From assembly GCF_016625195.1 (NCBI RefSeq), contig NZ_JACVUP010000012.1, forward strand, positions 62,001 through 126,000: a stretch of 64,000 nt of DNA, written 5' to 3'. Of this stretch, positions 1 to 12,872 are shown one piece after another. The notes below the pieces were generated by a model. That model made no database searches. It was not told the origin of the DNA and worked only from the letters and a program-made list of their open reading frames with translations. A program made the translations under genes and the position numbers. Numbering within the stretch: position 1 is the stretch's first letter; each line of letters begins with the position of its first letter. Source of the DNA: Erwinia sp. S63 (GTDB lineage: Bacteria > Pseudomonadota > Gammaproteobacteria > Enterobacterales > Enterobacteriaceae).

Positions 1-1
1 C

Positions 2-184
2 GGCAGCCATTTTCAGGTGATCGCTGTCGGTGAGATGTTTGGTGAGCTGAGCCGTGTGAAAAAACAGCAGGCTGTCTATGCGCCGCTGATGGAATACATT
101 GCGGATAACCGTATTCATGCGGTTTCCATCAAAACTTATACCCCAACCGAGTGGGCGCGCGACCGTAAACTCAACGGTTTCTAA
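2..184 (+). CDS. ibaG: IbaG, BolA-family protein (3' end only)
   Basis: The last 60 codons of a BolA-like protein read in from the window edge and end at a TAA at 182-184. The fragment contains the conserved BolA-fold segment VIAVGEMF and ends in RDRKLNGF. In E. coli ibaG (yrbA) lies directly upstream of murA, as here, 44 bp away. IbaG partners monothiol glutaredoxins in iron-sulfur handling and contributes to acid tolerance; this is family knowledge. The start and any upstream mla genes lie outside the window. Confidence 0.9.
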   Translation, partial: GSHFQVIAVGEMFGELSRVKKQQAVYAPLMEYIADNRIHAVSIKTYTPTEWARDRKLNGF

Positions 185-219
185 GCGCCTCACAGGTTGT
201 TTTGTTGATAGATAATTGA

Positions 220-1488
<1,269 letters not shown>

Positions 1489-1508
1489 CGCTGACTCAAC
1501 GTTCGATG

Positions 1509-1541
1509 AAAACCAGTCACGGTAACGTGGCTGGTTTTTTT
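1509..1541 (+). terminator. Intrinsic terminator of murA
   Basis: A stem AAAACCAG(T)CACG pairs with CGTG(G)CTGGTTTT across a short TAA loop and runs into six or more T residues. It begins about 20 bp after the murA stop and also lies downstream of the convergent sfsB, so it may serve both genes. Confidence 0.85.
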
Positions 1542-1553
1542 ATGCCCAGGATC

Positions 1554-1835
1554 TCAGATCTCCTGACGATCCCTGGGCGATCGAATGCGTTTTTTGCGAT
1601 CCAGCAAGCGTGAGGTGACGGGATCATAATAGCGAGTTGGCCAGATCTCGGCGGGATGAACACCGATCGCATTCGCGATCAACCATTCTCCTTTCGGCCA
1701 GGGGCGGGAAAGTGCGTTGGATAATGTGGACGAGTTAAGCCCCGAATTGCGTGACAACTCAGCCATTGATGTGCCCTTTTTACGCAGTGCTGCAATCACA
1801 TCTGCGGGATGCCAATCCTGTTTCCTTGCTTTCAT
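1554..1835 (-). CDS. sfsB: SfsB/Ner-like helix-turn-helix regulator
   Basis: A small DNA-binding protein of the phage Ner/SfsB family. The core DWHPADVIAALRKKGTSMAE...SRNSGL is followed by SSTLSNALSRPWPKGEWLIANAIG, closely matching E. coli SfsB (92 aa), a regulator linked to maltose metabolism. The helix-turn-helix is roughly residues 20-60. An upstream in-frame start at 1856 (MDKEQDV) would add seven residues. I prefer the ATG that gives MKARKQDW (93 aa), although the upstream start is not excluded. The position between murA and ispB is conserved in E. coli. No operon partner is visible. Confidence 0.85.
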   Translation of the reverse strand: MKARKQDWHPADVIAALRKKGTSMAELSRNSGLNSSTLSNALSRPWPKGEWLIANAIGVHPAEIWPTRYYDPVTSRLLDRKKRIRSPRDRQEI

Positions 1836-1856
1836 AACGTCCTGCTCCTTGTCCAT

Positions 1857-2075
1857 GTTATTGCGTTATCTCTGCCGCTACCTGCTTATCCAATGCAGAG
1901 ATAATAGGAAAAAACAAAAACCTTATAGCAAATAGTTTCCATAAGCTTCCAGTAATTGTTTTGGTGTCGCGTGAAACTGAGCTCTCTTTCGCAAAAGCGC
2001 TGCAAGGAATGTAATTGGCGGTCAGGGGAAGGGCAGGGGAAGTGGAGCAGGAGAGAAAACGGCTGATGCAGGAAA
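1857..2075. other. Intergenic region between sfsB and ispB
   Basis: This AT-rich region should contain the sfsB promoter, facing left. I see no convincing ORF, repeat or RNA gene. Its right end leads into the ispB terminator. Confidence 0.5.
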
Positions 2076-2103
2076 GTAAACGGGGCTTAATCGCCCCGTT
2101 ATC
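2076..2103 (-). terminator. Intrinsic terminator of ispB
   Basis: A perfect stem AACGGGGC/GCCCCGTT with a six-base loop (2079-2100) lies just after the ispB stop on the minus strand. It is followed by the T-rich stretch TTTACTTT. Confidence 0.75.
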
Positions 2104-2107
2104 GCAA

Positions 2108-3079
2108 TCAGAACTCGCGCTGTACTGACATGTGCGCCAGTGCTTCGAGTGCGCTGCGCCACGGTGATTCAGGTATTGCCTGCAGGGCTGCAATGGCTTT
2201 ATCCGCCTCTTCTTCGGCGCGTTTGCGCGTCCATTCCAGCGAGCCGGTTTGTTGCATGGCGTCCAGCACCGGTTCCAGCAGATGGCGACCGTTGCCTTCT
2301 TCAATCGCTTTACGGATCATCTGAGCTTGCTCAGGCGTGCCGTTATGCATGGCATGCAGCAGCGGCAGCGTTGGCTTGCCTTCACTGAGATCATCACCGG
2401 TATTTTTACCCAGCGTTTCGCCATCTGCACTGTAATCCAGTAAATCATCAATTAACTGGAAAGCCGTACCCAGATAGCGACCATAATCTTGCATCGCTTT
2501 TTCCTGCGCTGGGGTCGCTTCAGCCAGAATCGCGGAGGCCTGGGAAGCCGCTTCAAACAGGCGCGCAGTTTTGCTGTAGATGACGCGCATATAACTTTCT
2601 TCAGTGATATCAGGATCGTTGCAGTTCATCAGCTGCAGCACTTCACCTTCCGCAATCACGTTCACCGCTTCCGACATCAGCGCGAGGATCTTTAAAGATC
2701 CCATGCTGGTCATCATCTGAAACGCGCGGGTGTAGATAAAATCTCCCACCAGCACACTGGCAGCATTACCGAACGCGGCATTGGCAGTGGCTTTACCACG
2801 GCGCATATCGGATTCATCCACCACATCATCGTGCAGCAGTGTCGCCGTATGGATAAATTCGATCAGCGCCGCATTGGTGACATGTAGCGATCCTTGATAA
2901 TTGAGTGCGCGTGCCGACAGCACCGCGATCATTGGCCGGATACGTTTGCCCCCGCCGCTGATGATGTAATAACCCAACTGATTGATCAGTGAGACCTCTG
3001 AATTCAGCTGGTCGAGGATGGTCTGGTTGACGGCCGCCATGTCCTGCGCGGTTAATTCATTAATCTGTTCTAAGTTCAT
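2108..3079 (-). CDS. ispB: Octaprenyl diphosphate synthase
   Basis: IspB extends farnesyl diphosphate with isopentenyl units to make the C40 side chain of ubiquinone and menaquinone. The 323-residue protein matches E. coli IspB in length. Both aspartate-rich motifs are present: DDVVDESDMRRG around residue 84 and DDLLDYSADG around residue 211. I place the start at the ATG encoding MNLEQINELTAQDM. The same frame stays open upstream to 3490, but that extension is antisense to rplU and matches nothing. It diverges from rplU across a shared promoter region. Confidence 0.96.
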   Translation of the reverse strand: MNLEQINELTAQDMAAVNQTILDQLNSEVSLINQLGYYIISGGGKRIRPMIAVLSARALNYQGSLHVTNAALIEFIHTATLLHDDVVDESDMRRGKATANAAFGNAASVLVGDFIYTRAFQMMTSMGSLKILALMSEAVNVIAEGEVLQLMNCNDPDITEESYMRVIYSKTARLFEAASQASAILAEATPAQEKAMQDYGRYLGTAFQLIDDLLDYSADGETLGKNTGDDLSEGKPTLPLLHAMHNGTPEQAQMIRKAIEEGNGRHLLEPVLDAMQQTGSLEWTRKRAEEEADKAIAALQAIPESPWRSALEALAHMSVQREF

Positions 3080-3233
3080 TCGTCTGTTCAGCTTTGACTC
3101 GTATTTTGCATGGTAAGCGCTTTTACCCAGCGTGAGTTCAGGTAATCTGTTACTGATTGTACTTGAAAAATCGGGCTGAGAAACGTTTGCATTCGTCCTG
3201 CGCTTTTTTTCTGCAAGAGAGTGCAAAGTGCAC

Positions 3234-3262
3234 TTGTCTTCTGCTGGAGATTTGCGTAGAAT
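3234..3262 (+). promoter_or_regulatory. Predicted sigma70 promoter of rplU-rpmA
   Basis: TTGTCT at 3234-3239 and TAGAAT at 3257-3262 are separated by 17 bp, giving near-consensus -35 and -10 elements. They lie about 70 bp before the rplU start. The strand and position fit a promoter for the ribosomal protein operon. Confidence 0.65.
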
Positions 3263-3333
3263 TCGCGCCCTATTGTGAATATTTATCGCGCCGCCTGATG
3301 AATAGAAAGGCATGCGCAGAAGCGGAGTTTTAT

Positions 3334-3645
3334 ATGTACGCGGTTTTCCAAAGTGGTGGTAAACAACACCGAGTAAGCGAAGGTCAGACCGTTCGCTTGG
3401 AAAAGCTGGACATCGCAACCGGCGAAACCATTGAGTTCGACCAGGTTCTGATGATTGCAAATGGCGAAGACGTGCAAATCGGCGCGCCACTGGTATCAGG
3501 CGGTGTGATCAAGGCAGAAGTTGTTGCTCACGGTCGTGGCGAGAAAGTTAAGATTGTTAAGTTTCGTCGTCGTAAACACTACCGTAAGCAAGCTGGTCAC
3601 CGTCAGTGGTTCACTGATGTGAAAATCACTGTGATCGGCGCGTAA
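3334..3645 (+). CDS. rplU: 50S ribosomal protein L21
   Basis: L21 binds 23S rRNA in the large subunit. The 103-residue product begins [14 protein letters not shown] and ends in the basic segment [16 protein letters not shown] followed by [12 protein letters not shown], as in E. coli. The frame is open from 3157, but the ATG at 3334 gives the family start and length. It is followed after 15 bp by rpmA, so the two are cotranscribed. The -35/-10 pair at 3234-3262 probably drives both. Confidence 0.98.
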   Translation: MYAVFQSGGKQHRVSEGQTVRLEKLDIATGETIEFDQVLMIANGEDVQIGAPLVSGGVIKAEVVAHGRGEKVKIVKFRRRKHYRKQAGHRQWFTDVKITVIGA

Positions 3646-3657
3646 GAGGAGATCTGA

Positions 3658-3918
<261 letters not shown>

Positions 3919-3961
3919 GGTTGTTGTGACGCAGACGGTTAACGTCTGAACACACGAATTG

Positions 3962-3990
3962 AAGGCCCCGCAGCTTTGCGGGGCTTTTTA
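3962..3990 (+). terminator. Intrinsic terminator of rplU-rpmA
   Basis: The perfect stem GCCCCGCA/TGCGGGGC (3965-3972 with 3977-3984) has a four-base loop and a following T5 tract. Confidence 0.9.
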
Positions 3991-4154
3991 CATTCTGCCG
4001 CAGGTTGCGGGATCCCCTCTGACCAAAATGCGCAGTATGCTGTACAATTTATGTACACTTGGCTTTGCCAATCTTGTATTATCCGCCGCCGGTCAGCGCA
4101 GAAGACCCTGGCGGACCCGTTTGCCGTGCTTAATAGCCGCGAACGATAGCGTGA

Positions 4155-5342
<1,188 letters not shown>

Positions 5343-5353
5343 TCGCAAAAGAG

Positions 5354-5379
5354 AAAGCGGCCAATTGGCCGCTTTTTTT
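5354..5379 (+). terminator. Intrinsic terminator of obgE
   Basis: AAAGCGGCC pairs with GGCCGCTTT across the loop AATT and continues into a T tract. It closes the conserved housekeeping block just before the enterobactin island. Confidence 0.92.
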
Positions 5380-5448
5380 ATGGCTGCTGAGTGCCCATTT
5401 TCACTTCCCGGTGAAAGGGCGTCGTGTTCAGCAATTGGGCTTGATCAC

Positions 5449-5473
5449 TCCTCCCGCTGTAACACGGGGAGGA
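5449..5473 (-). terminator. Hairpin downstream of entH
   Basis: TCCTCCC at 5449-5455 pairs with GGGAGGA at 5467-5473, 18 bp past the entH stop on the minus strand. There is no clear T tract, so it may act as a transcript-stabilising hairpin or weak terminator of entCEBAH. Confidence 0.4.
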
Positions 5474-5490
5474 TGTCAGTTACTGGAAAA

Positions 5491-5907
5491 TTACCCCAAC
5501 ACTGCCACCGTCAATCGTGATGTGCAGCACAGCTGGTCGCGTCCATTGCGAATCTCGATCTCCCAGCTCTGGTTGCGTGCGCCAAGATGCAGGGGACGGC
5601 AGATGCCGCGCACTTCGCCGCTGCTCACCGCACGATGATGGCTGGCACTCACTTCAATCCCCACCACGCTTTTGCCTTCTTCCACACTCAAATAACCGGC
5701 AATCGATCCCATCGATTCCGCCAGCACCACCGACGCGCCGCCGTGCAGCAGACCAAACGGCTGCTGCGTGCGTTCATCCACCGGCATGGTTGCCTCAAGG
5801 TAATCGTCGCCGATCACCGTGAATACGATGCCGACGTGCGACACCAACGAGTTGTCACCGAGGGTATTTAAGGTTGCAAGATCAACAGATCGTTTCCAGA
5901 TTGCCAT
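5491..5907 (-). CDS. entH: Proofreading thioesterase of enterobactin synthesis, EntH
   Basis: A hotdog-fold thioesterase (138 aa; E. coli EntH is 137) that removes wrongly loaded acyl groups from the EntB aryl carrier domain. The hotdog signature [20 protein letters not shown] is at about residues 47-66, with the expected His-Gly-Gly and catalytic Glu. I start it at the ATG encoding [10 protein letters not shown], one base after the entA stop. The frame is open further upstream but only antisense to nothing recognisable. It is the last gene of entCEBAH, with tight spacing that suggests translational coupling. Confidence 0.93.
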   Translation of the reverse strand: MAIWKRSVDLATLNTLGDNSLVSHVGIVFTVIGDDYLEATMPVDERTQQPFGLLHGGASVVLAESMGSIAGYLSVEEGKSVVGIEVSASHHRAVSSGEVRGICRPLHLGARNQSWEIEIRNGRDQLCCTSRLTVAVLG

Positions 5908-5908
5908 G

Positions 5909-6667
5909 TCAGGATCCCAGCGTTGCCCCACCGTCGACCACAATATCCTGCAGCACCACGTGGCTGGCAAGATCCGAAGCGAGGAACAGGACGTTGTTCA
6001 CGATCTCTTGCGGTTTAGCGATCTTACGCAGTGGGATCCCCAACTTGTACTGATCCGGGAAGCCATTGATCATCTCCTGTTCCGCTTCCGGCGTATGCCA
6101 AAGGCTGCGTTGCATATCGGTGTCGGTTGAACCCGGTGAGACGATGTTGCAGCGCACGCCGAACGGTGCCATTTCGAGCCCAACGGTGAGGCACAGGCTG
6201 CGCAGTGCGGCTTTGGAGGCGCCATAAGCGGACATGCCCAGGCGTGGCGCGTGTGCCGCGTTAGAAGCGATGGTGACAATCGCCCCTGCGCGCTGCTGGC
6301 GGAATACCGGCAGCGTTTGCTGGAACATATTGAATGCGCCACCGGCGTTCACCGCCAGACACGCCTGCCAGTCTTCGAACGCGAGTGTTTCAGTGCTGCC
6401 GACGCGCAGGATCCCGGCGCCGTTGACCAGCACATCCAGACGCGGCTGCTCTGCCAGCAGACGCTGGCACACGGCTTTCACCTCCGCCGCGTTGGCAACA
6501 TCCAGAACCTGAGTGGCAAAAGGGTAGTCGGGCTGATCAAAACGCAGATCGAAGCCGATCACCTGTGCGCCGGCTTGATGGAATGCCAGCGCCGTATGGT
6601 AACCAATGCCTTTACCCGCGCCGGTCACCCAGACGATTTTTCCGCTAAAGTCGAAAGAAGCACTCAT
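5909..6667 (-). CDS. entA: 2,3-dihydro-2,3-dihydroxybenzoate dehydrogenase EntA
   Basis: An SDR-family dehydrogenase that oxidises the EntB product to 2,3-dihydroxybenzoate with NAD. The 252-residue protein has the Rossmann motif VTGAGKGIG near the N-terminus, NGAG in the middle and an intact active site [22 protein letters not shown] containing the Tyr-x-x-x-Lys. The start [10 protein letters not shown] gives a 4-bp ATGA overlap with the entB stop, typical of translational coupling. E. coli EntA has 248 residues. Confidence 0.96.
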   Translation of the reverse strand: MSASFDFSGKIVWVTGAGKGIGYHTALAFHQAGAQVIGFDLRFDQPDYPFATQVLDVANAAEVKAVCQRLLAEQPRLDVLVNGAGILRVGSTETLAFEDWQACLAVNAGGAFNMFQQTLPVFRQQRAGAIVTIASNAAHAPRLGMSAYGASKAALRSLCLTVGLEMAPFGVRCNIVSPGSTDTDMQRSLWHTPEAEQEMINGFPDQYKLGIPLRKIAKPQEIVNNVLFLASDLASHVVLQDIVVDGGATLGS

Positions 6668-7518
6668 TTGGCAGGCGTCCGTGACAGCAGTGCCCACCAG
6701 CCATTAATGCTCGGGTTTTTTGCCAGGCTAACGAAATCGATGTCGTTGTGCACCTGGCGCCAGCGCGCCGCCAGCGCCATCACGCGTACGGAATCCAGGC
6801 CGTAGTCGATCAGGTTTTCATCATCTTCCGGCACATCGTCATCTTCCAGCAGCGGCAGAATCAGCGCACGCAGATCGTCTTTGCTCAGCGGCAGCGGCAT
6901 CAAATCGGCGGTCATCACCACTTTGCCACTGCGGCCAGCGGTATAGGTCAGTGCCATCATGTGCTCTTCACGGCTGAAGTCGGCGAGCGCATCCGCCACC
7001 ATAAACGGCTGGATGTTACGCATAAAGGCGTCAGTGGCGGTAGTCAGGCAGCCGATGTGGGCGTAAACGCCGGTAATGATCAGCTGATCGCGACCCATCT
7101 CTTGCAGGATCGATTCCAGCGGCGAGCGGACAAAGGCGCTGTAACGCCATTTGGTTAATACCTGATCGTCCTGATCCGGCGCCAGTGCATCTACGATCTT
7201 CTGTTGATCCGGATGCTTATTCAGGCCCGGTCCCCACATGTCGTTAAGCAGAGCGCGATCGGCATCGCTCTGCTCGTTGGGCTGCGCGGTGTAGAACACC
7301 GGAATGCCTTGCGCTTTGCAGTAGGCACGCAGGCGCGCAATGTTGTCGACTACCTGATCGATCAGCGGGCTGTTCTCGCCCCAGAAATTCAGGAAATAAG
7401 CCTGCATATCATGGATCAGCAGGGCAGCACGCTGTGGCTCAACGGTCCATTTCACCTTGTTGGTCGGCAGCTCAGTGGCGGCAGGCAGCGCGTAAGAATT
7501 CAGTTTTGGAATAGCCAT
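6664..7518 (-). CDS. entB: Isochorismatase / aryl carrier protein EntB
   Basis: A bifunctional protein. The N-terminal isochorismatase domain (about residues 1-205) hydrolyses isochorismate; the C-terminal aryl carrier domain holds dihydroxybenzoate for EntF. Visible landmarks are Asp37 in LLIHDMQAYFLNFW, the WRYSAFVRSPLE segment, GVYAHIGCLTTATDAF, and the carrier motif DYGLDSVRVM with the phosphopantetheine Ser at about residue 243. Length is 284 residues (285 in E. coli). The ATG is preceded by GGAG. It lies 19 bp after entE and overlaps entA by 4 bp. Confidence 0.97.
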   Translation of the reverse strand: MAIPKLNSYALPAATELPTNKVKWTVEPQRAALLIHDMQAYFLNFWGENSPLIDQVVDNIARLRAYCKAQGIPVFYTAQPNEQSDADRALLNDMWGPGLNKHPDQQKIVDALAPDQDDQVLTKWRYSAFVRSPLESILQEMGRDQLIITGVYAHIGCLTTATDAFMRNIQPFMVADALADFSREEHMMALTYTAGRSGKVVMTADLMPLPLSKDDLRALILPLLEDDDVPEDDENLIDYGLDSVRVMALAARWRQVHNDIDFVSLAKNPSINGWWALLSRTPAK

Positions 7519-7537
7519 TACAATCTCCGGAACAGGT

Positions 7538-9154
7538 TCAGGCTTGTGTTTGTTGGTCAGCAAGCTGTTGGCGTAAACGTTTTTTGTCCACCTTGCCAAC
7601 CGGGGTCAGCGGCAGGGCATCTACGCAGGTAATACGATCGGGTAATTTAAACTCGGCGACACCGAGATCGCGCAGATGACGGCGCAGCGCCACCGCTTTG
7701 ATCGGCTGGCTGGCGACAATAAAGGCGCAGCTCTTTTCGCCCATCAGTTCGTCATTCATCGACACCAGCGCGGCGTGGATCACATCCGGATGGCGTTGCA
7801 GCAGGTTCTCGATCTCTTCTGCGGCGATCTTCTCGCCGCCACGGTTGATCTGATCCTTCTCGCGGCCCTGCACGGTGATGTAACCCTGCGGGTTGATCTC
7901 AATCAGATCGCCGGAGCAGTAATAGCCGTTAGCGTCAAAGCTGGCAGCATTGTGTTCCGGGCTTTTGTAGTAGCCACGGAAGGTGTACGGACCGCGTGTC
8001 ATCAGGCGACCCACCGTGCCGTGCGGCAGCGCATTGCCGTGTTCATCTGCCACCCAGACTTCGTCATCTTCAGAAATCGGTCGGCCTTGGGTGGTCAGCA
8101 CGGTTTTCTCGTCATCGCCGAAGCGGGTGTAATTCACCAGACCTTCGGCCATGCCAAACACCTGCTGTAGCTGGCAGCCAATTTCGCTTTGAATGCGTGC
8201 CGCCAGCGTTTCGCCCAGCTTCGCGCCACCAACCTGAATACGCAGCAGTGAAGCCAGTTGCTTGTTGCTACCCCATTCCTGAATCGCCTGCAGCCACAGA
8301 CTTACCGCGGGCGGCACCAGACCGGTATCGGTAACCTGATGCTTCTCAATCAGCGGGAAGCACAGCGTGGCACTGGGATCTGCGGCAAGGATCACCTGGC
8401 CACCAGCATAAAACACGCCGAGTGAACCCGGTGAGCTCATGGCGAAGTTATGCGGTGCGGGCAGGGCGATCAGATAGCGCGTGTCAGCCGTGACTTCACA
8501 GATCTCATCGCTGGCGCGAATACTGTAGTAGTAATCGTTGTGCGTGCGTGGGATCAGCTTCGGCGTACCGGTGCTGCCGCCGGAGAGCTGGAAAAACGCC
8601 ACTTCATCAGCGGCAGTCGGCGTGGGCTGATAATCGCCTGCCGCTTCCGCCATCAAAGCTTCGAGAGTGTTTTCTTTATCACCGTCATTGCGCAGGATGA
8701 TCTGCTGCAGTGACGGTTGAGCGGCACAAAGCGCACCAATAAAGGTGTCATCGCCAAACAGCGCGTGATGGCGATCGGCAATCAGCAGCTTTGGCTCAAT
8801 CTGTGCGGCATAGGCGGTTAGCTCGGTGCGCTGATGGCTATACAGCGCGAATACCGATGCCACGCCGAGTTTAAACAGCGCGAACACCGTGACGTAAAAC
8901 TCCGCCACGTTGCCTAGCTGCACCAGCGCGGTATCGCCCTGCTGCAGGCCACGGCGCTGCAGGGCTGCTGCGAGATTGTCGGTTAGTCGATCCAACTCGC
9001 GATAGCTGATGTGGCGATCGCCATCAATCACCGCAATCGCCTCATTCTCTTTATGGCGCGCCAGGATGTCGGTCATTGGCACATCAAGCCAATAGCCTTT
9101 TTCACGGTAGCGTGCGGCTAAATCGTCCGGCCAGCGGGTATAGGGAATGCTCAT
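7538..9154 (-). CDS. entE: 2,3-dihydroxybenzoate-AMP ligase EntE
   Basis: A stand-alone adenylation enzyme that activates 2,3-dihydroxybenzoate with ATP and transfers it to holo-EntB. The 538-residue protein has the P-loop-like motif SGGSTGTPK (about residue 190), the aryl-binding segment [12 protein letters not shown], the core motif YCSGDL, the hinge [14 protein letters not shown], and the C-terminal catalytic Lys in PVGKVDKK. I start at [11 protein letters not shown], preceded by AAGGA; an in-frame upstream ATG at 9178 adds eight unmatched residues. It starts 10 bp after the entC stop. Confidence 0.97.
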   Translation of the reverse strand: MSIPYTRWPDDLAARYREKGYWLDVPMTDILARHKENEAIAVIDGDRHISYRELDRLTDNLAAALQRRGLQQGDTALVQLGNVAEFYVTVFALFKLGVASVFALYSHQRTELTAYAAQIEPKLLIADRHHALFGDDTFIGALCAAQPSLQQIILRNDGDKENTLEALMAEAAGDYQPTPTAADEVAFFQLSGGSTGTPKLIPRTHNDYYYSIRASDEICEVTADTRYLIALPAPHNFAMSSPGSLGVFYAGGQVILAADPSATLCFPLIEKHQVTDTGLVPPAVSLWLQAIQEWGSNKQLASLLRIQVGGAKLGETLAARIQSEIGCQLQQVFGMAEGLVNYTRFGDDEKTVLTTQGRPISEDDEVWVADEHGNALPHGTVGRLMTRGPYTFRGYYKSPEHNAASFDANGYYCSGDLIEINPQGYITVQGREKDQINRGGEKIAAEEIENLLQRHPDVIHAALVSMNDELMGEKSCAFIVASQPIKAVALRRHLRDLGVAEFKLPDRITCVDALPLTPVGKVDKKRLRQQLADQQTQA

Positions 9155-9164
9155 GCTCTTTCCT

Positions 9165-10346
9165 TTATTGCAGTCCAAAAGCGCGCAACATGGTATCCAG
9201 CTTCACGCCGGTTTCGCGCCACTCTGATTCAGGTTGGGAGTCGGCCACAATGCCCGCACCCGCAAACAGTCGCACGCGGGCGCCGTGTACGGTGCCGCAA
9301 CGAATCGTCACCACCCATTCGCCGTTGCCTTCACTGTCACACCAGCCAACAATGCCGCCAAACAGTTGACGATCAAAAGGCTCCAACTGCTGAATCAGCT
9401 GCTGAGCGCGCTGATGAGGGAAGCCGCTCAAGGCGGGAGTAGGGTGGAGCAGGCAGGCCAGCGACAAGGCGTTCTCACGATCATCCTGTACTTCACCATC
9501 GATTTGCGTTGCGAGGTGCCATAAGGTCGCCGTGGTGATCAACGACGGCACGGTCGGCACCGACAGCAGGCGACTACGCGGTTGCAACGTGTCGCGCATC
9601 GCATCCGTGACCAGCTGGTGTTCATGGCGATCTTTGCTGGAATCCATCAGCGTATTACCTGCCGCCTGATCCTGTTGGCTGTTGTGGTGATCACGACGCG
9701 CTGAGCCCGCCAGCGGACAGGAACTGAAATCGCGCCCTTGTTTACGCAGCATCAATTCCGGGCTGGCACCCACCAGCGCGCCGCCTTGTGGCAGCGGCAG
9801 ATGGAAGTGATAGCTATTCGGGTTTTGCGCAATCACGCGTTGCATCAGCGCAGCGGTATCTACAGGCTGCTCGGTGACGATATCCATCAGGCGCGACAGC
9901 ACCACTTTATCGAGGTCACCACGCTGCGTAGCCGCCACTGCATCGGCCACCATTTGGGTGAAGACGTCGTGATCCGGCACCGCCATGCGACGACGGACCT
10001 GCGGCAGTTCACCTGAAGCGGCAGGCAGCGCATTTTGTAGATCGGCACGATGAAAAGTTTGATACGTTTCAGGGATAAACAGGGCCGCAGGCTGACTCAC
10101 GTCAAACGGAATCGCTCCCACCAGGATCGGATTCTCAATGCCTTGTTGTTTCGCCGCTGCGAAATGTTGACGCAGTTGAAGTTGAAAATCACCCTGCAAC
10201 GATGCAGCGTCTGCCACAGAGGTGGTTATCGTGGTATAGCACCCTTGAGTCGCAAGGCTTCGCCACGGCGAGGTAAAGAGGAACCCACGGCATAACGCAG
10301 AAAAATCCTCTAATAAGGCATTTTCAAACATGGATGATTCCACCAT
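9165..10346 (-). CDS. entC: Isochorismate synthase EntC
   Basis: EntC converts chorismate to isochorismate, the entry step of enterobactin synthesis. The 393-residue protein ends with the chorismate-utilising signature: [34 protein letters not shown] and RLFAGAGIV. The catalytic Lys lies in DKVVLSRL. The ATG encoding MVESSMFEN has AGG eight bases upstream and gives the E. coli length (391). A later ATG (MFEN) with GTGGA upstream is a possible alternative. It is the first gene of the minus-strand operon entCEBAH and is divergent from fepB across a Fur box. Confidence 0.95.
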   Translation of the reverse strand: MVESSMFENALLEDFSALCRGFLFTSPWRSLATQGCYTTITTSVADAASLQGDFQLQLRQHFAAAKQQGIENPILVGAIPFDVSQPAALFIPETYQTFHRADLQNALPAASGELPQVRRRMAVPDHDVFTQMVADAVAATQRGDLDKVVLSRLMDIVTEQPVDTAALMQRVIAQNPNSYHFHLPLPQGGALVGASPELMLRKQGRDFSSCPLAGSARRDHHNSQQDQAAGNTLMDSSKDRHEHQLVTDAMRDTLQPRSRLLSVPTVPSLITTATLWHLATQIDGEVQDDRENALSLACLLHPTPALSGFPHQRAQQLIQQLEPFDRQLFGGIVGWCDSEGNGEWVVTIRCGTVHGARVRLFAGAGIVADSQPESEWRETGVKLDTMLRAFGLQ

Positions 10347-10375
10347 AATTTTCACCTATAAATGATAAGATTATT

Positions 10376-10394
10376 AAGAATGATTATCATTTTT
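10376..10394. promoter_or_regulatory. Fur box between entC and fepB
   Basis: AAGAATGATTATCATTTTT matches the 19-bp consensus GATAATGATAATCATTATC at 14 of 19 positions, including the central ATGAT/ATCATT. It lies 30 bp upstream of the entC start and 129 bp upstream of fepB, so it could repress both divergent units when iron is plentiful. Confidence 0.75.
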
Positions 10395-10522
10395 ATTATG
10401 GGCCTGTAACCTACGTCGATTGGACAAAAGAGTCAATCCATTCGCGGGATTTCCCGCATGATTAGGCGTAATCGGAAGGTGACGCCGAGCCGTGCAATAA
10501 GCTAAAAGGTGGACCAAAACTT

Positions 10523-11488
10523 ATGAATAAATGCGGTTTATTGGGCCTGACAGCCCTGTTGTTTATTTTCCAGACTTTCACAGGGCTCGCACAGGCAGAA
10601 CAGGGATGGCCGCGCACGGTGCAGGGGGCAAATGGTTCAATTACCTTAAACAAAGCCCCGCAGCGTATTGTTTCAACCAGCGTCACTTTAACCGGATCGT
10701 TGCTGGCAATTGATGCGCCGGTGGTGGCCTCCGGTGCGACCGCTCCGAACAGCCGTCTGGCCGACGATCAGGGCTTTTTCCGTCAGTGGGGCGATGTCGC
10801 AAAACAGCGCCATGTTAAACGCCTCTATATTGGTGAGCCGAGTGCCGAAGCGGTGGCGGCAGAAGCACCAGACCTGATTCTGGTGAGCGCCACAGGTAAT
10901 GATTCTGCGATTAAACTCGCCAGCCAGCTTTCGGCCATTGCACCGACGCTGGTGGTCAATTACGACGACAAGAGCTGGCAGGATGTGGTGACATTGCTAG
11001 GCCAGGCAACCGGCCACGAAGCGCAGGCGGCACAGCGAGTGAAAGCGTTTGACGATCGTGAAGCGGCGTTGAAAAAAGCCATCACCTTACCGCCGCAGCC
11101 GGTGTCTGCCATGGTGTGGAACGGCGATGGGCGTGCCGTCAACGTGTGGACCACGGAGTCAGCGCAGGGCAAACTGCTGGAACAGCTTGGCTTTACCCTC
11201 GCCGTTCCACCCGCCAGCGTGCAGCAAGGCCACAGCATGGGCCAGCGTAAAGACATCATCCAGCTGTCGGGTGAGAATGTGGGAAGCGGTTTGACGGGCA
11301 AAACCTTCCTGCTGTTTGCGGCTGACGATAAAACCACGCAGTCGGTGATCGCCAATCCGTTCCTCGCGCAAAACGCGGCGGTTAAGGATAAGCAGGTATT
11401 CCCGCTTGGCGTCGACTCATTCCGTCTGGATTACTACAGCGCCAGCAATCTGCTGGCGCGTCTGGAAAAACTGTTCGTTAAATCATGA
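10523..11488 (+). CDS. fepB: Ferric enterobactin periplasmic binding protein FepB
   Basis: FepB captures ferric enterobactin in the periplasm and delivers it to FepDGC. The 321-residue precursor has a signal peptide with hydrophobic core [20 protein letters not shown], probably cleaved before EQGWPR. The class III binding-protein fold follows, with [19 protein letters not shown] near the N-terminus and a C-terminal LEKLFVKS. The gene diverges from entC. At its 3' end it meets entS tail to tail, overlapping by 6 bp with no terminator between. Leader hairpins, for example GCGGG/CCCGC near 10443-10457, precede it. Confidence 0.95.
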   Translation: MNKCGLLGLTALLFIFQTFTGLAQAEQGWPRTVQGANGSITLNKAPQRIVSTSVTLTGSLLAIDAPVVASGATAPNSRLADDQGFFRQWGDVAKQRHVKRLYIGEPSAEAVAAEAPDLILVSATGNDSAIKLASQLSAIAPTLVVNYDDKSWQDVVTLLGQATGHEAQAAQRVKAFDDREAALKKAITLPPQPVSAMVWNGDGRAVNVWTTESAQGKLLEQLGFTLAVPPASVQQGHSMGQRKDIIQLSGENVGSGLTGKTFLLFAADDKTTQSVIANPFLAQNAAVKDKQVFPLGVDSFRLDYYSASNLLARLEKLFVKS

Positions 11489-12733
11489 TGCCTGCTCCGC
11501 CAGCTCAGGGGCTGGCGGCGCATAACGACGTAAACGGCCCATTACACACCACATCACAATCCCCAACAGCGCTGCCGCAAAACCAAACGCGGCAGCAGCC
11601 TGTGGCGGCAGTAACCATGACCCCATCGCACCAATCATCGCCGCACCGATCGCATCCCCGGTGACATTTTGCGCGGTCCACAAGCCGTTAATGCGGCCCA
11701 GCAGATGGTCAGGCGTCAGCAGTTGAATCATCGCGTACTGCACCAGACTGTTGATGGCACTGAAATAACCAAACGCCACCAGACACAGCAGCGCCAGCGG
11801 CAGGTTGGGCATCAGACTGAATAATCCCAGCGCGATAAATCCGGCCACCGCACTGCCCAGCACCAGCTGCCCCGGTCGGGCTGCATGTTTCAATTTACCG
11901 CTGGTGAACGCGCCGATGGCGGCACCCAGCGGCACGGCAGCGTAGAGCATGCCAAGCTGGTTAGCACTCACTGACCAATGTGGTGCGAGAGCGGGGTAGA
12001 GCACGCGAATTGCGCTGGCCAGAGTGACCAGAGCACCTATCAGCGCCACCATACCGACAATCGGGCTGGCAAACAGGAACTGCACCCCTGCGGCCAGCGA
12101 CTTCAGCGGATGTTCACGCGGCTGAGGCGGTGGCGGGAGTTGCGGTAATTTCAGCAGCGTCAGCACGGTAATCAGCGTGCCAAACGCGGTTAAGCCGTAG
12201 TTCCACACCACGCCGCCGTGTGCAATGACCAGTCCGGCAATGGCTGGCGAAAGGATCGAGCCAAAGCGCACTGTTAGCATGGTGATCGCGCCGGCCTGCA
12301 TAATGTTTTCGCGCCCCACCAGCGCCGGTGTGGCCGCCAGCAGCGCGGTGACGCCAATCGCGCCAAAGAAGCCATCCCAGAATCCCAGCAGATACACCGC
12401 AATCAGTGAAGGCTGCGGCAGCGCAGCGTTGATAGCCAGCGCGATAAAGCCCAAGCCGCAGGTGGATCGGGCAAGCAAAATCAGTTTCTTACGCTCGTAG
12501 CGATCGGCTAACACGCCGCCGGTCAGCAGACCAATAAACATACCGGATGCGGCGAGGGTGACGGCCAATCCCACCAAAAGCGGGGAGTGCGTCATCTGCT
12601 GAATCTGCACCGGCACCGCCACGGCCAGCATGCCGAGTGCGACAATCGAGATGAAACGAGCAATAAATACCGCGCGAAACGCCGCATGGGTTTTCAGCAG
12701 GGAGAGATCGATAAAGTGGGAAGATTTGTTCAT
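11483..12733 (-). CDS. entS: Enterobactin exporter EntS (MFS)
   Basis: A 12-helix major facilitator permease that exports enterobactin across the inner membrane. The 416-residue length equals E. coli EntS. The MFS loop signature [12 protein letters not shown] follows the second helix, and the first helices carry [20 protein letters not shown] start at [13 protein letters not shown], with AAGGCG upstream; an upstream alternative (MVQKGEQ) is not needed. It diverges from fepD across the strongest Fur box of the island and converges on fepB with a 6-bp overlap. Confidence 0.95.
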   Translation of the reverse strand: MNKSSHFIDLSLLKTHAAFRAVFIARFISIVALGMLAVAVPVQIQQMTHSPLLVGLAVTLAASGMFIGLLTGGVLADRYERKKLILLARSTCGLGFIALAINAALPQPSLIAVYLLGFWDGFFGAIGVTALLAATPALVGRENIMQAGAITMLTVRFGSILSPAIAGLVIAHGGVVWNYGLTAFGTLITVLTLLKLPQLPPPPQPREHPLKSLAAGVQFLFASPIVGMVALIGALVTLASAIRVLYPALAPHWSVSANQLGMLYAAVPLGAAIGAFTSGKLKHAARPGQLVLGSAVAGFIALGLFSLMPNLPLALLCLVAFGYFSAINSLVQYAMIQLLTPDHLLGRINGLWTAQNVTGDAIGAAMIGAMGSWLLPPQAAAAFGFAAALLGIVMWCVMGRLRRYAPPAPELAEQAS

Positions 12734-12805
12734 TTGTTCGCCTTTTTGCACCAATTTTCCTCATCGTCCGCGAGGCGAGTCATGGTAACATAGGCAAACG
12801 CGAGT

Positions 12806-12824
12806 AATAACGATAACCATTATC
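12806..12824. promoter_or_regulatory. Fur box between entS and fepD
   Basis: AATAACGATAACCATTATC matches GATAATGATAATCATTATC at 16 of 19 positions, the best Fur box in the window. It sits 72 bp from the entS start and 48 bp from fepD, positioned to control both divergent units. Confidence 0.85.
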
Positions 12825-12872
12825 AAATTGCGTTGCGCATGCGACGACGTTGAACAGTGAAGGTTTAGAACG

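Noticed and set aside
3080..3490. Upstream extension of the ispB frame
   Set aside because: The extra 137 codons overlap rplU on the other strand and have no counterpart in IspB proteins; the ATG at 3079 gives the family length.
4041..4057. TyrR-like operator upstream of obgE
   Set aside because: TGTACA-N5-TGTACA differs from the TyrR consensus in both sequence and spacing; kept only as an unexplained repeat.
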